Positions 31,733 through 39,194 of a stretch of DNA of 64,000 nt are shown here, piece after piece; position 1 is the first letter of the stretch, and every line of letters begins with the position of its first letter. The stretch is from Owenweeksia sp963758205 (GTDB lineage Bacteria; Bacteroidota; Bacteroidia; Flavobacteriales; Schleiferiaceae): the NCBI GenBank assembly GCA_963758205.1, contig CAVWUM010000001.1:496001-560000 (forward strand), read 5' to 3'. Under the pieces are notes generated by a model, which saw nothing but the letters and a program-made list of their open reading frames with translations, made no database searches and was not told where the DNA came from. Position numbers and translations under genes: made by a program.

Positions 31733-33814
31733 TCAGGCCCCAGCTCTAAAGTACGGGTTTCTCGATGCCCGCCTGCCTAATTTTTCATTTTCATAGTAAG
31801 GCTGCTTGTCAAAGTTGTAAGGCTTAGCCCCATTCACTATAGCATAAATCCCCTTATTTTCCCTGATCTCAAGTGGAGATTGAACAGGTAACTCATAGTT
31901 CTGAGCACTTTGACTATTCCCGGATACCTCATTGATAAGGGATTGATTAGGCTTGTACTTCACATGACGTGTTCCCATTAGACGACTTAAATACTCTGAA
32001 GTGGTATTATCTTTTGTTCCTAACCATGTAGAAACTGCTGAATTTGAAATAAAGGTCTCCCAATTCTTGCTGTAATTTTTCTGAAGCTGGGTAATATTTT
32101 GAACTATTGTCCAGATTTGCAGATTATAGCCAGCCGTGAAGCCCATCGCCTGATCTATTAAACCCATATATCCAAGAGAATAAAACTCATCCAATAGGAG
32201 CAGAACTCTCTTGTCATGATTTCTAATTACTGATTTTATTATGGCACTGACCATAAGCCTTAACCAAACACTGTGGGTTTGTAACCGCTCAATTGGAATA
32301 CATAGGAAAATCACCATATTCCCTTTTGTCAAATCTGCCATGTCAAAATCTGAATGACTCAGACATTTCCGCATAGCTTGAGACTTGAAGACATTTGTAG
32401 CATTTAAAGCGGTGGATTGAATGCTTTGCATTTCTCTATCTCCTTTAAGCCACATTTCTTTTAACTCATTAGCATTATCCCTTTGTATGCCATCATAAGC
32501 TTCATTCATTTGCATTTCAGTCAGGAACTTAACCCTGTTTTCCTCACCATCCGTTTCATGCAAACGCAGTACTGACATGAGTTTTGAGAAAGTACGGTCA
32601 TCCGAATACTTTTCGTCAGAAACCATATTCAACAAATAAGCTGAAATCAATTGACGCGCACGGCTGTCAAAATGCTGATCCTTATTCTCAGGGTTGTAAG
32701 GAATAAGCATCTCTGCAAACATGTCGCATTCATCAGGGGTATTATCACCTGCAAATTTCAATATATCTAAAGGGTTATAGGCTGAATTTTTAATGCCATG
32801 ATCTGCTCCCAACTGATCTTGAAGATTCCATGGGTCAATTATGTGGACATCCTTACCTGAAGCCTTGAGATGCTTAGCTGTAATGGCCGCATTCTCGCCT
32901 TTGACATCAATGATCACGGTAGAACCTAGAAACTCCTCAGTAGAGAGCAGTTGTGGTATGATTAGATTAGTTCCTTTTCCCGATCTCGTTCCACCGATCG
33001 TCAAGAAATTACCTTGGTCTGAGTAATATTGGCCTCCACCAATGTAAATACCTTTTTGCCCTAATGTTTTCCCATCAATTTCTTTAGGGTTGCTCATAGA
33101 CGTTTTAAGATCCTCCAGTTCATCTTCAAAAAGATAGTCACGGTCGAGAATATGACTTTTACTGACCTTATAGGCGTTGAGCACAAAGTAATCGAAGGGA
33201 GCCATTATCGACTTTCGCTGATGATGCTTATTACTTATCGTTTGCTTTCTTAAAACAAGCTTATGTAATTCTTCTATCTCTTCATTAGATAAATTCTCGA
33301 AACCTACATACAGCTCCTCAGACAATCGTGCTTCATCCCATTTTTCTGCGGTCATAGCTGGAAAAGACCTTCCTTTCCAGACAAAACCAACTTTTTTCAT
33401 GAGTGTGCTATACCGTTGAAAATCTAACTCAGAAAACCGATTACCAAGTGTAAAGATTACCTTTCCACCAATACGCTCCCCATTTCCGGTTCTGTGACCC
33501 ATTTTATTTCTGCTGTTTACTTCCTTATGATATTGAGAAATAAATGGTCTTTCATCAGGTCTCCATCTCATTTTCAAATGGTCAATAACCCACCTCTGTA
33601 CTACAACCTTCCCAAATCTTCGAGCTACATAATAGATGTTCATGGAAGGATTTTTGTATAATTTCAGATCCCATCTTCTAGGCAGTACAAGTATTGAATG
33701 ACGAATAGCCATTAAAATAATAAAGATAAGAATGAGGAGTGGCAGAACGGTAATATAATATTCAGGCCTCCAATCAAATCCAAATCCGAGCCTTAGGCGG
33801 TCGAAGAAACTCAT
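31733..33814 (-). CDS. VirD4/TraG-type coupling protein (T4CP)
   Basis: A 693-aa ATPase of the VirD4/TraG family. The N-terminus has one transmembrane stretch (~22-38) and a long middle region. Walker A is 'GGTRSGKG' (274-281, before 'TNLIIPQLL') and Walker B 'VLLLLDEFYSLG' (537-548). 'STWLGTKDNTTSEYLSRLMG' near the C-terminus is also typical. It would link the relaxosome to a type IV secretion channel. Having its own coupling protein but no mating-pair genes is a known intermediate type of mobilizable element. A consensus -7 box (TATATTTG) lies 40 bases upstream. Confidence 0.9.
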   Translation of the reverse strand: MSFFDRLRLGFGFDWRPEYYITVLPLLILIFIILMAIRHSILVLPRRWDLKLYKNPSMNIYYVARRFGKVVVQRWVIDHLKMRWRPDERPFISQYHKEVNSRNKMGHRTGNGERIGGKVIFTLGNRFSELDFQRYSTLMKKVGFVWKGRSFPAMTAEKWDEARLSEELYVGFENLSNEEIEELHKLVLRKQTISNKHHQRKSIMAPFDYFVLNAYKVSKSHILDRDYLFEDELEDLKTSMSNPKEIDGKTLGQKGIYIGGGQYYSDQGNFLTIGGTRSGKGTNLIIPQLLSTEEFLGSTVIIDVKGENAAITAKHLKASGKDVHIIDPWNLQDQLGADHGIKNSAYNPLDILKFAGDNTPDECDMFAEMLIPYNPENKDQHFDSRARQLISAYLLNMVSDEKYSDDRTFSKLMSVLRLHETDGEENRVKFLTEMQMNEAYDGIQRDNANELKEMWLKGDREMQSIQSTALNATNVFKSQAMRKCLSHSDFDMADLTKGNMVIFLCIPIERLQTHSVWLRLMVSAIIKSVIRNHDKRVLLLLDEFYSLGYMGLIDQAMGFTAGYNLQIWTIVQNITQLQKNYSKNWETFISNSAVSTWLGTKDNTTSEYLSRLMGTRHVKYKPNQSLINEVSGNSQSAQNYELPVQSPLEIRENKGIYAIVNGAKPYNFDKQPYYENEKLGRRASRNPYFRAGA

Positions 33815-34138
33815 AAACGTTAGGTTTAGGTTCGAAGAATTGCGTCAATGATCCAAATATAAAATATTATTTTTTAAACCACCTACAACACCAAGGCTTT
33901 GAATATCAATCGTTTGAATAAAAACAATTAACCGCACGTAAATAACTTAAGCTCAACAAGGTTTAAAACAAATAAAAAAAATAGTTGGAGTAAATTTTCT
34001 GGAAATCATCGGCACATTAGGCATTACCTTTCATTATTTCCAGCTCTTAAGTATCAGCTAACGCAACATTCTTTAGGTCTCCGGTGAAGTTAGTTTGCCC
34101 GATTGTAGCCTAAAATAAAGTTGTATTTATCAGTAGGG
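33815..34138. other. 324-base gap upstream of the coupling protein
   Basis: AT-rich, no gene seen. It contains the coupling-protein promoter (33854-33861) and a long-range inverted repeat TGTAGCC (34104-34110) / GGCTACA (34137-34143) that spans the stop of the 94-aa gene. Confidence 0.4.
33854..33861 (-). promoter_or_regulatory. -7 box of the coupling-protein gene
   Basis: On the minus strand the bases read TATATTTG, a perfect match to the Bacteroidota TAnnTTTG element, 40 bases before the coupling-protein ATG. A clear -33 TTG at the usual distance is not seen. Confidence 0.45.
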
Positions 34139-34423
34139 CTACATGCTTCGTCCACCTCTGTCTCGCTCTTGCTTTTTTTCTATAAGCTTTGATCGATCTC
34201 TATCAATGTAGTATTGCTTCCGCCCGTCTTCAAAAGCCTGAGATCGCTCACTATCCAACTTTGCATCCTTAAGCTTTTCAACAACCGTTTTAAGAGTCTT
34301 TTTTTCCTTTTCAGAAACTTCTTTGTCGTGGATTAATCTCTCAATATTGTAACCATTGTTGAAATGATCAACATACTGGTTAAGAATTCGCAATTCTTTT
34401 TCTTCTTGCTCTGGTGTCATCAT
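34139..34423 (-). CDS. Small helical protein after the HTH gene
   Basis: A 94-aa, highly charged helical protein ('EKEKKTLKTVVEKLKDAKLDSERSQAFEDGRKQYY'). No family is recognised. Its start overlaps the stop of the HTH protein by four bases (ATGA), so they are coupled. Probably a partner of that HTH protein in control of excision or transfer; this rests on position only. Confidence 0.58.
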   Translation of the reverse strand: MMTPEQEEKELRILNQYVDHFNNGYNIERLIHDKEVSEKEKKTLKTVVEKLKDAKLDSERSQAFEDGRKQYYIDRDRSKLIEKKQERDRGGRSM

Positions 34424-34689
34424 TGCTTGGGTTGATTTGCATGTCGATCTAAATAATCCATAAGGCTAGTATAGTCATACAGGATTACCTTCGGCATATG
34501 TTGGGTAAAACGGATTTCATTACTATCCCTGAGTTTTTGTAGAGTAGTGGTAGATGTAATCCCTAGCTCTTTCATAGCTTCAGGACCACTGACCCAAGGC
34601 TTTTGATACTGGTAGCGTTCGGAGAGCTTACCGACCGTCTCATTGACCAGCTCAAAAAAGGCGTCTTCTTCGAGGCAAATGACTTTCAT
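34420..34689 (-). CDS. Excisionase-like helix-turn-helix protein
   Basis: An 89-aa protein of the HTH_17/MerR-like excisionase type common on Bacteroidota mobile elements: 'WVSGPEAMKELGITSTTTLQKLRDSNEIRFTQ' followed by a strand/turn 'KVILYDYTSLMDYLDRH' wing. It probably bends DNA at att or controls the mobilisation genes. It is near the right end, far from the integrase in the linear map but only about 1.1 kb from the junction in the excised circle. Coupled to the 94-aa gene. Confidence 0.8.
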   Translation of the reverse strand: MKVICLEEDAFFELVNETVGKLSERYQYQKPWVSGPEAMKELGITSTTTLQKLRDSNEIRFTQHMPKVILYDYTSLMDYLDRHANQPKQ

Positions 34690-34790
34690 TCGTAATAGAT
34701 ATTCTAGTTAGTGGCCTACCTTAAAATGTGGCTCCGTGTAATTGTTTTACTTTAACGAAACCAAAATACTAATTAAGATTAAGCAATTAC

Positions 34791-35447
34791 ATGAATAGTG
34801 AGATTTGGACTCATTTTGAGAAAGGTGTTGAGAAAAATCGTATTTACATTTTAAAGAATCCTGAACTTATCGATAAGTTCATAGATGATTATTTCAAGCA
34901 AATGAGTCAACTTTACGAAATCCACGAGATTTCAGAAGGTTTTATTCTTGATATAACCGATGAAATTGATGTTTTCTTAAACGACAGGTTGTCATTGGCT
35001 AAATATTTCTGCTTTCTTGCTAGTAGCTTCCTTGATCAGCTAGTATGTCTTAAAGGGATAATGAACTCATCTCGGAAGTGGGAGGAAGTTTTTTTTACCA
35101 ATAGGGCTGTTTTGATAATCTATGAGACCTTTGAAACCTATAAAGCTTATCAAAAGTCATTTAGTTACCAAGTATCAGAAAATTATTCACGTTTTGAGTC
35201 TAGCTATAGATCAATAGCTCATCTTAGAAAAGAATTTATTAAAAATTTAAGGATCGAAAGTCTTTTTAAAGATGTTAGAAATCAAGTCTCAGGGCATTAT
35301 GCTAAGGAGTTTACAGATTATTTTCATCTGTCCAAAAGAATAGACTCTATTGAGGCGGAAAAAGCTCTGCATCTTTCTATGGGACTACTAAAACTAAAGA
35401 TGGATTTAATTTACTCGATGGTGGACTTGGATGATGACGGGCTGTAG
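34791..35447 (+). CDS. HEPN-like protein at the right end (possible defence cargo)
   Basis: A 218-aa, mostly helical protein with no named family that I recognise. Residues 163-169 read 'RNQVSGH', fitting the RNxxx(x)H-type motif of HEPN RNases within a helical context ('ESLFKDVRNQVSGHYAKEFTDYF'). The N-terminal half predicts as helical bundle ('ISEGFILDITDEIDVFLNDRL'). Lone HEPN proteins at element ends are often toxins or abortive-infection factors; that role is inferred. It is an isolated gene next to the right att repeat, and it is AT-rich like the cargo genes on the left. Confidence 0.55.
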   Translation: MNSEIWTHFEKGVEKNRIYILKNPELIDKFIDDYFKQMSQLYEIHEISEGFILDITDEIDVFLNDRLSLAKYFCFLASSFLDQLVCLKGIMNSSRKWEEVFFTNRAVLIIYETFETYKAYQKSFSYQVSENYSRFESSYRSIAHLRKEFIKNLRIESLFKDVRNQVSGHYAKEFTDYFHLSKRIDSIEAEKALHLSMGLLKLKMDLIYSMVDLDDDGL

Positions 35448-35493
35448 TAAATCATATTAACTCATAATAAACCACGTCCAAGAAAATTAGCAT

Positions 35494-35516
35494 AATGTTC
35501 GACCTATGTTCGACCC
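35494..35516 (+). repeat. Right arm-type integrase repeat
   Basis: Identical over 23 bases to 14657-14679 and in the same orientation. It contains two ATGTTCGACC copies 11 bases apart and lies 36 bases inside the right att repeat. In the excised circle the two arms would flank the tRNA core. Confidence 0.65.
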
Positions 35517-35518
35517 AA

Positions 35519-35550
35519 TAAAAAAAGCCGATCCTCTCAGATCGGCTTTT
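35519..35550 (-). terminator. Element-borne tRNA-Leu terminator
   Basis: AAAAGCCGAT pairs with ATCGGCTTTT around an 8-base loop and ends in a T run on the minus strand, right after the tRNA-Leu CCA end. It replaces the original terminator displaced to 14463-14496. Confidence 0.75.
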
Positions 35551-35551
35551 C

Positions 35552-35640
35552 TGGTGCCCCGGGCGGGACTTGAACCCGCACGAACATTGCTGCTCACAGG
35601 ATTTTAAGTCCTGCGTGTCTACCAATTCCACCACCAGGGC
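35552..35640 (-). tRNA. tRNA-Leu (anticodon UAA)
   Basis: The minus strand folds as a class II tRNA: acceptor GCCCUGG/CCGGGGC (one G-U pair), anticodon stem CAGGA/UCCUG around the loop CUUAAAA (anticodon UAA), a long variable arm, a T-arm with GGUUCAAGUCC and an encoded CCA. It is the integration site of the mobile element, which supplies its 3' half. A broken second copy of its 5' half lies upstream at 35667-35749. Confidence 0.95.
35553..35613 (-). repeat. Right att repeat (within tRNA-Leu)
   Basis: The 61 bases identical to 14498-14558 form the 3' part of the intact tRNA-Leu gene. The 5' part of the tRNA (35614-35640) is host DNA, so integration rebuilt a functional tRNA at this end. Confidence 0.92.
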
Positions 35641-35666
35641 GATGATGTTTTTAATATTTTACAATC

Positions 35667-35749
35667 GCAGGGTTTTAAGTCCTGCGTGTCTACCAATTCC
35701 CCGCCCGAATGTACCATTCGGTACGGGCGGGCACCACCAGGGCGATGAT
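35667..35749 (-). pseudogene. tRNA-Leu 5'-half duplicate interrupted by a palindrome
   Basis: The minus strand repeats the first ~50 bases of tRNA-Leu, plus six to eight bases of its upstream flank (GATGAT), down to the anticodon arm. One change is seen (A to G in the plus-strand AGGATTTTAA). It is split at 35701-35731 by a GC-rich palindrome. It lacks the 3' half, so it cannot be a tRNA. It is a tandem partial duplication just upstream of the working gene. Confidence 0.82.
35701..35731. repeat. REP-like palindrome inside the tRNA fragment
   Basis: 31 bases with outer arms CCGCCCG/CGGGCGG and an inner stem GAATG-TAC-CATTC. It interrupts the tRNA-Leu fragment between ACCAATTCC and ACCACCAGG. 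No target-site duplication is obvious. Its form suggests a mobile REP/MITE-like repeat. Confidence 0.65.
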
Positions 35750-35800
35750 ACTTTTAAAAAAAAGATTAACAGCAATAAGCCATTCCTGCAACCTTAAACT

Positions 35801-35826
35801 AAAAACCCCTCAATTGAGGGGTTTTT
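35801..35826. terminator. Perfect palindromic terminator
   Basis: AAAAA-CCCCTCAATTGAGGGG-TTTTT, fully symmetric, between tRNA-Gly and the tRNA-Leu region. On the minus strand it ends tRNA-Gly, so tRNA-Leu probably has its own promoter. Confidence 0.82.
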
Positions 35827-35829
35827 AAG

Positions 35830-35905
<76 letters not shown>

Positions 35906-35955
35906 AATTGGGACGGCAAATGTAATAAGCGGGTTTTAATCCCGCAAACAAAAAA

Positions 35956-38541
35956 TCAAGCTCCTATCTTTTTCTTTATGGAATTTAACTTCATCAATGC
36001 TTCCACCGGAGTTAAGGTGTTGATGTCCAGATTCTTTATTTCTTCCTTCAATTCTTCTAAAATCGGATCATCCAGCTGAAAAAAGCTCAATTGAAGCTTT
36101 TCTTTCTCTTTGCCGTTCTTTTTTCCATCAGATTGTCGGCTTTTTTCAAGTTCTTTTAATACCGATTCTGCCCGATTTACAACCAATCCGGGCATACCAG
36201 CCATTTTGGCTACATGTATTCCAAAGCTGTGCTCACTTCCTCCGGGCTTAAGTTTTCGCATAAAAATGATGGTATTATCTACCTCTTTTACACTTACATT
36301 ATAATTCTTAATTCTTTCAAAGCCCGTTTCCATTTCATTTAGCTCATGATAATGAGTGGCGAATAGTGTTTTGGCACGGGTAGGGTGTTCGTGTAAAAAT
36401 TCAGCTATTGACCAGGCGATTGAAATTCCATCATAGGTACTCGTACCACGGCCAATTTCATCGAGTAGTACCAAGCTGTTTTCGGAGAGATTATTAAGTA
36501 TAGAAGCCGTTTCGCTCATCTCAACCATAAAAGTTGACTCCCCCTGGCTTATATTATCGGAAGCGCCAACTCGGACAAAAATCTTGTCAACTATACCTAA
36601 TATGGCCTCATTGGCCGGTACAAAACTTCCAATCTGTGCTAATAAAGAGATAAGTGCAGTTTGCCTGAGTAGTGCAGATTTACCGGACATATTGGGTCCG
36701 GTGATCATAAGTATCTGCTGTTCATCACGGTCTAAAAAGGTATCATTATTAATGTACTCTTCACCGGTTGCCAGTTGCTGTTCAATTACCGGGTGGCGCC
36801 CTCCCTTAATATCAATTGTTGACGACTCATTGATAGTAGGCCGTGTATAATTACGATGTTTGGCAAGAAGCGCAAAGGACAGAAGACAATCAATACGGGC
36901 CAGCAATTGTGCGTTTTGCTGTATTTGTGGCAAATAGGAAGTAGCTTTCTCTAATAGATCGAAGTACAGGCGTTGCTCTAGCTCCAGAATTTTATCCTCG
37001 GCACCTAAAATTTTAGCCTCGTATTCTTTGAGCTCATCCGTAATGTATCGCTCTGCATTTACCAGGGTTTGTTTCCTGATCCAGCTTTCAGGCACTTTAT
37101 CCTTATAGGTATTCCTTACTTCCAGATAATAACCAAACACGTTATTGAAAGCAATTTTTAAGCTGGCGATTCCTGTAGCCTTAGCTTCTCTTTGCTGGAT
37201 ACCTATCAGATAATCCTTACCTGAGGTTAGGATGGATCGCAAATCATCCAGTTCTTCGGAAACTCCATCAGCAATTACACCTCCTTTAGAAAGTTGTACG
37301 GATGGATCATCCTGTAAAGTGGTGCCGATAAGCGGTATTAGTTTAGAGCATTCATGAATCTGATCGCCAATAATGGCCAATGATTTTTCTGCAACGCAAA
37401 GCTTTTTAATGGCATTAGCCGACTCAAGGCTGCGCTTTAGCTGAACGAGCTCTTTAGGATTTATTTTTTGTGTACTTAGCTTGCTTACCAGCCTTTCCAG
37501 ATCATGTATTTCATCCAGATGTTGCGAAACCTGATCGCTGAGTTGGCCATCTTTTATAAAGGCCTCTACAACATCCTGCCGCTCCGTAATAGGCTTTGTT
37601 TTTTTAAGAGGCATGGCCAGCCAACGTTTTAATAGCCGGCTACCCATTGGGCTTTGGGTATGATCTATAACATCCAGTAATGAGACGCCATCCGGTGAAT
37701 TACTGTTAAAAATTTCGAGGTTTCTTATTGTAAACCTGTCCATCCATACAAACTCCTCGCGTTCAATACGGCTTATGCTGGTAATGTGGTTGAGCTGATC
37801 GTGCCTGGTTTCCTTAAGGTAATGAAATATGGCACCGGCAGCAACAATGGCACTGTCCATCTTTTCAATACCAAAACCTTTTAATGATTTGGTTTGGAAA
37901 TGGCGATTGAGGTTCTCATTAGCAAAATCTCCTTTAAAAATCCACTCATCCAATGGAAAGGAATAATGGCGATTGCCGAGCGATTCGTAAAACTTATCTG
38001 CCTTTGACTTCTGGAAAAGAATTTCGCTGGGCTGAAGGCTCTGGATAAGTTTTTCAATGTACTCCAGGTTTCCTTCGGCCACTAAAAACTCACCGGTACT
38101 TATATCACAAAAACTGATACCAACTTGATTTTTATCAAAAAATACAGAACACAAAAAGTTATTAGCTCCGGATTTTAAAACCTGATCGCTGGTGGTAACT
38201 CCGGGAGTAACCAATTCGGTAACCCCTCGCTTTACAATAGTTTTTGTGAGCTTGGGGTCTTCCAACTGATCGCAAATAGCTACGCGCTGCCCGGCCCGCA
38301 CCAGTTTGGGTAAATAAGTATCAAGCGAGTGGTGCGGAAAGCCCGCCAGTTCCATTTCTGATGCGGCTCCGTTTGATCTCTTGGTGAGAACAATTCCAAG
38401 TATCTTGCTGGCCTTTACGGCATCACTGCCAAAGGTTTCATAAAAATCGCCAACCCTAAATAGTAGAAGTGCATCCGGATATTTTGATTTAATCTGATTG
38501 TATTGCCTCATTAAAGGCGTATCTGCACTTTTGCCAGCCAA
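35956..38541 (-). CDS. mutS: DNA mismatch repair protein MutS
   Basis: An 861-aa MutS. The N-terminal mismatch-binding motif is 'GDFYETFG' (Phe33, Glu35). Connector, core, clamp and ATPase domains follow, with Walker A 'GPNMSGKSALLRQ' (from 615) and Walker B 'LVLLDEIGRGTSTYDG' (from ~690), then a C-terminal MutS dimerisation tail. It recognises mispairs and recruits MutL. The frame begins at TTG (38541), or ATT one codon earlier, because an in-frame stop lies just upstream. The first internal ATG (codon 11) would cut into the conserved 'TPLMRQYN' start, so a non-ATG start is likely. Divergent from the SpoU methyltransferase gene. Confidence 0.95.
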   Translation of the reverse strand: MAGKSADTPLMRQYNQIKSKYPDALLLFRVGDFYETFGSDAVKASKILGIVLTKRSNGAASEMELAGFPHHSLDTYLPKLVRAGQRVAICDQLEDPKLTKTIVKRGVTELVTPGVTTSDQVLKSGANNFLCSVFFDKNQVGISFCDISTGEFLVAEGNLEYIEKLIQSLQPSEILFQKSKADKFYESLGNRHYSFPLDEWIFKGDFANENLNRHFQTKSLKGFGIEKMDSAIVAAGAIFHYLKETRHDQLNHITSISRIEREEFVWMDRFTIRNLEIFNSNSPDGVSLLDVIDHTQSPMGSRLLKRWLAMPLKKTKPITERQDVVEAFIKDGQLSDQVSQHLDEIHDLERLVSKLSTQKINPKELVQLKRSLESANAIKKLCVAEKSLAIIGDQIHECSKLIPLIGTTLQDDPSVQLSKGGVIADGVSEELDDLRSILTSGKDYLIGIQQREAKATGIASLKIAFNNVFGYYLEVRNTYKDKVPESWIRKQTLVNAERYITDELKEYEAKILGAEDKILELEQRLYFDLLEKATSYLPQIQQNAQLLARIDCLLSFALLAKHRNYTRPTINESSTIDIKGGRHPVIEQQLATGEEYINNDTFLDRDEQQILMITGPNMSGKSALLRQTALISLLAQIGSFVPANEAILGIVDKIFVRVGASDNISQGESTFMVEMSETASILNNLSENSLVLLDEIGRGTSTYDGISIAWSIAEFLHEHPTRAKTLFATHYHELNEMETGFERIKNYNVSVKEVDNTIIFMRKLKPGGSEHSFGIHVAKMAGMPGLVVNRAESVLKELEKSRQSDGKKNGKEKEKLQLSFFQLDDPILEELKEEIKNLDINTLTPVEALMKLNSIKKKIGA

Positions 38542-38583
38542 AATTTATTGTTTTAGATAAGGGCGCTAAGATAAAGATCGACT

Positions 38584-39114
38584 ATGAAAAAGTTGCGAAT
38601 GAGCGAGCTGAATAGGCTCAGTACAAAGGAGTTTAAGGAAGCTGAAAAGTATCCTATAGTTGTGGTGCTGGATAATGTTAGAAGTGTGCTTAATGTAGGC
38701 TCGGTATTCAGAACTTCCGATGCCTTTAGAGTTGAGGCCCTGCACTTGTGTGGAGTTACTGCAACGCCTCCCGGTAAGGAAATGAATAAAACTGCCTTGG
38801 GAGCTACAGAAGCGGTTGACTGGAAATATTATGAAAATACTGTTGATTCACTTTCTCAGCTTAAGAAGGATGGTTATATGCTTTTGGCCGTTGAGCAAAC
38901 CGAAGGATCAGTAGCCTTACAGGATTTTGCTTTTGAAGTAAAAAAGATTGCGCTGGTGTTTGGCAATGAAGTGAAGGGAGTAAGTTCAGATGCCCTGAAA
39001 CTATGCGATGCCTCTCTTGAAATCCCTCAGTTTGGAACCAAGCACTCTTTGAATATTTCGGTAAGTGCCGGCATAGTAATGTGGCAGGCAGTACAAAGCT
39101 ACCTGCCAAAATAA
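38584..39114 (+). CDS. TrmH/SpoU-family RNA 2'-O-methyltransferase
   Basis: A 176-aa SPOUT methyltransferase with all three family motifs: 'NVGSVFRTSDAF' (37-48), 'LVFGNEVKGV' (124-133) and 'IPQFGTKHSLNISVSAGIVMWQ' (147-168). It should methylate ribose 2'-OH in tRNA or rRNA using S-adenosylmethionine. It lacks the extra substrate-binding N-terminus of RlmB, so it may be a short tRNA-type member. No Shine-Dalgarno. Divergent from mutS with only 42 bases between them. Followed by a strong terminator. Confidence 0.9.
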   Translation: MKKLRMSELNRLSTKEFKEAEKYPIVVVLDNVRSVLNVGSVFRTSDAFRVEALHLCGVTATPPGKEMNKTALGATEAVDWKYYENTVDSLSQLKKDGYMLLAVEQTEGSVALQDFAFEVKKIALVFGNEVKGVSSDALKLCDASLEIPQFGTKHSLNISVSAGIVMWQAVQSYLPK

Positions 39115-39136
39115 TTGCAGCACGGTAGCAATCATA

Positions 39137-39172
39137 AAAAAAAAGGTCCCGAATTTCTTCGAGACCTTTTTA
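39137..39172. terminator. Bidirectional terminator
   Basis: AAAAAGGTC pairs with GACCTTTTT, with a further CGAA/TTCG inner pairing. It lies between the convergent methyltransferase and OmpA genes. Confidence 0.78.
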
Positions 39173-39194
39173 ATAGTTACCTAGATGTGTTTAT

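Larger units (their letters stand above)
14498..35613. mobile_element. Integrative mobilizable element in tRNA-Leu(UAA)
   Basis: An element of about 21.1 kb flanked by 61-bp identical direct repeats derived from tRNA-Leu, with an integrase gene just inside the left end. Backbone genes: tyrosine integrase, HTH/excisionase-like protein, RadC, primase-like protein, MobC, relaxase and VirD4/TraG coupling protein. No TraB-TraN or other mating-pair proteins are present, so it should be mobilised by a helper conjugation system. Cargo: Abi_2, ArdC-like protein, OLD-type ATPase, Mrr-like nuclease, EcoRI-type methylase with DUF262-HNH protein, and a HEPN-like protein. A second integrase with its own attP-like region is nested inside. 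Several backbone genes have strong Shine-Dalgarno sequences, unlike the host genes. Confidence 0.9.

Noticed and set aside
35452..35634. 60-aa minus-strand frame over the tRNA-Leu gene
   Set aside because: It reads through tRNA-Leu, its terminator and the arm repeat; it is an antisense/sense shadow of RNA and att sequences.
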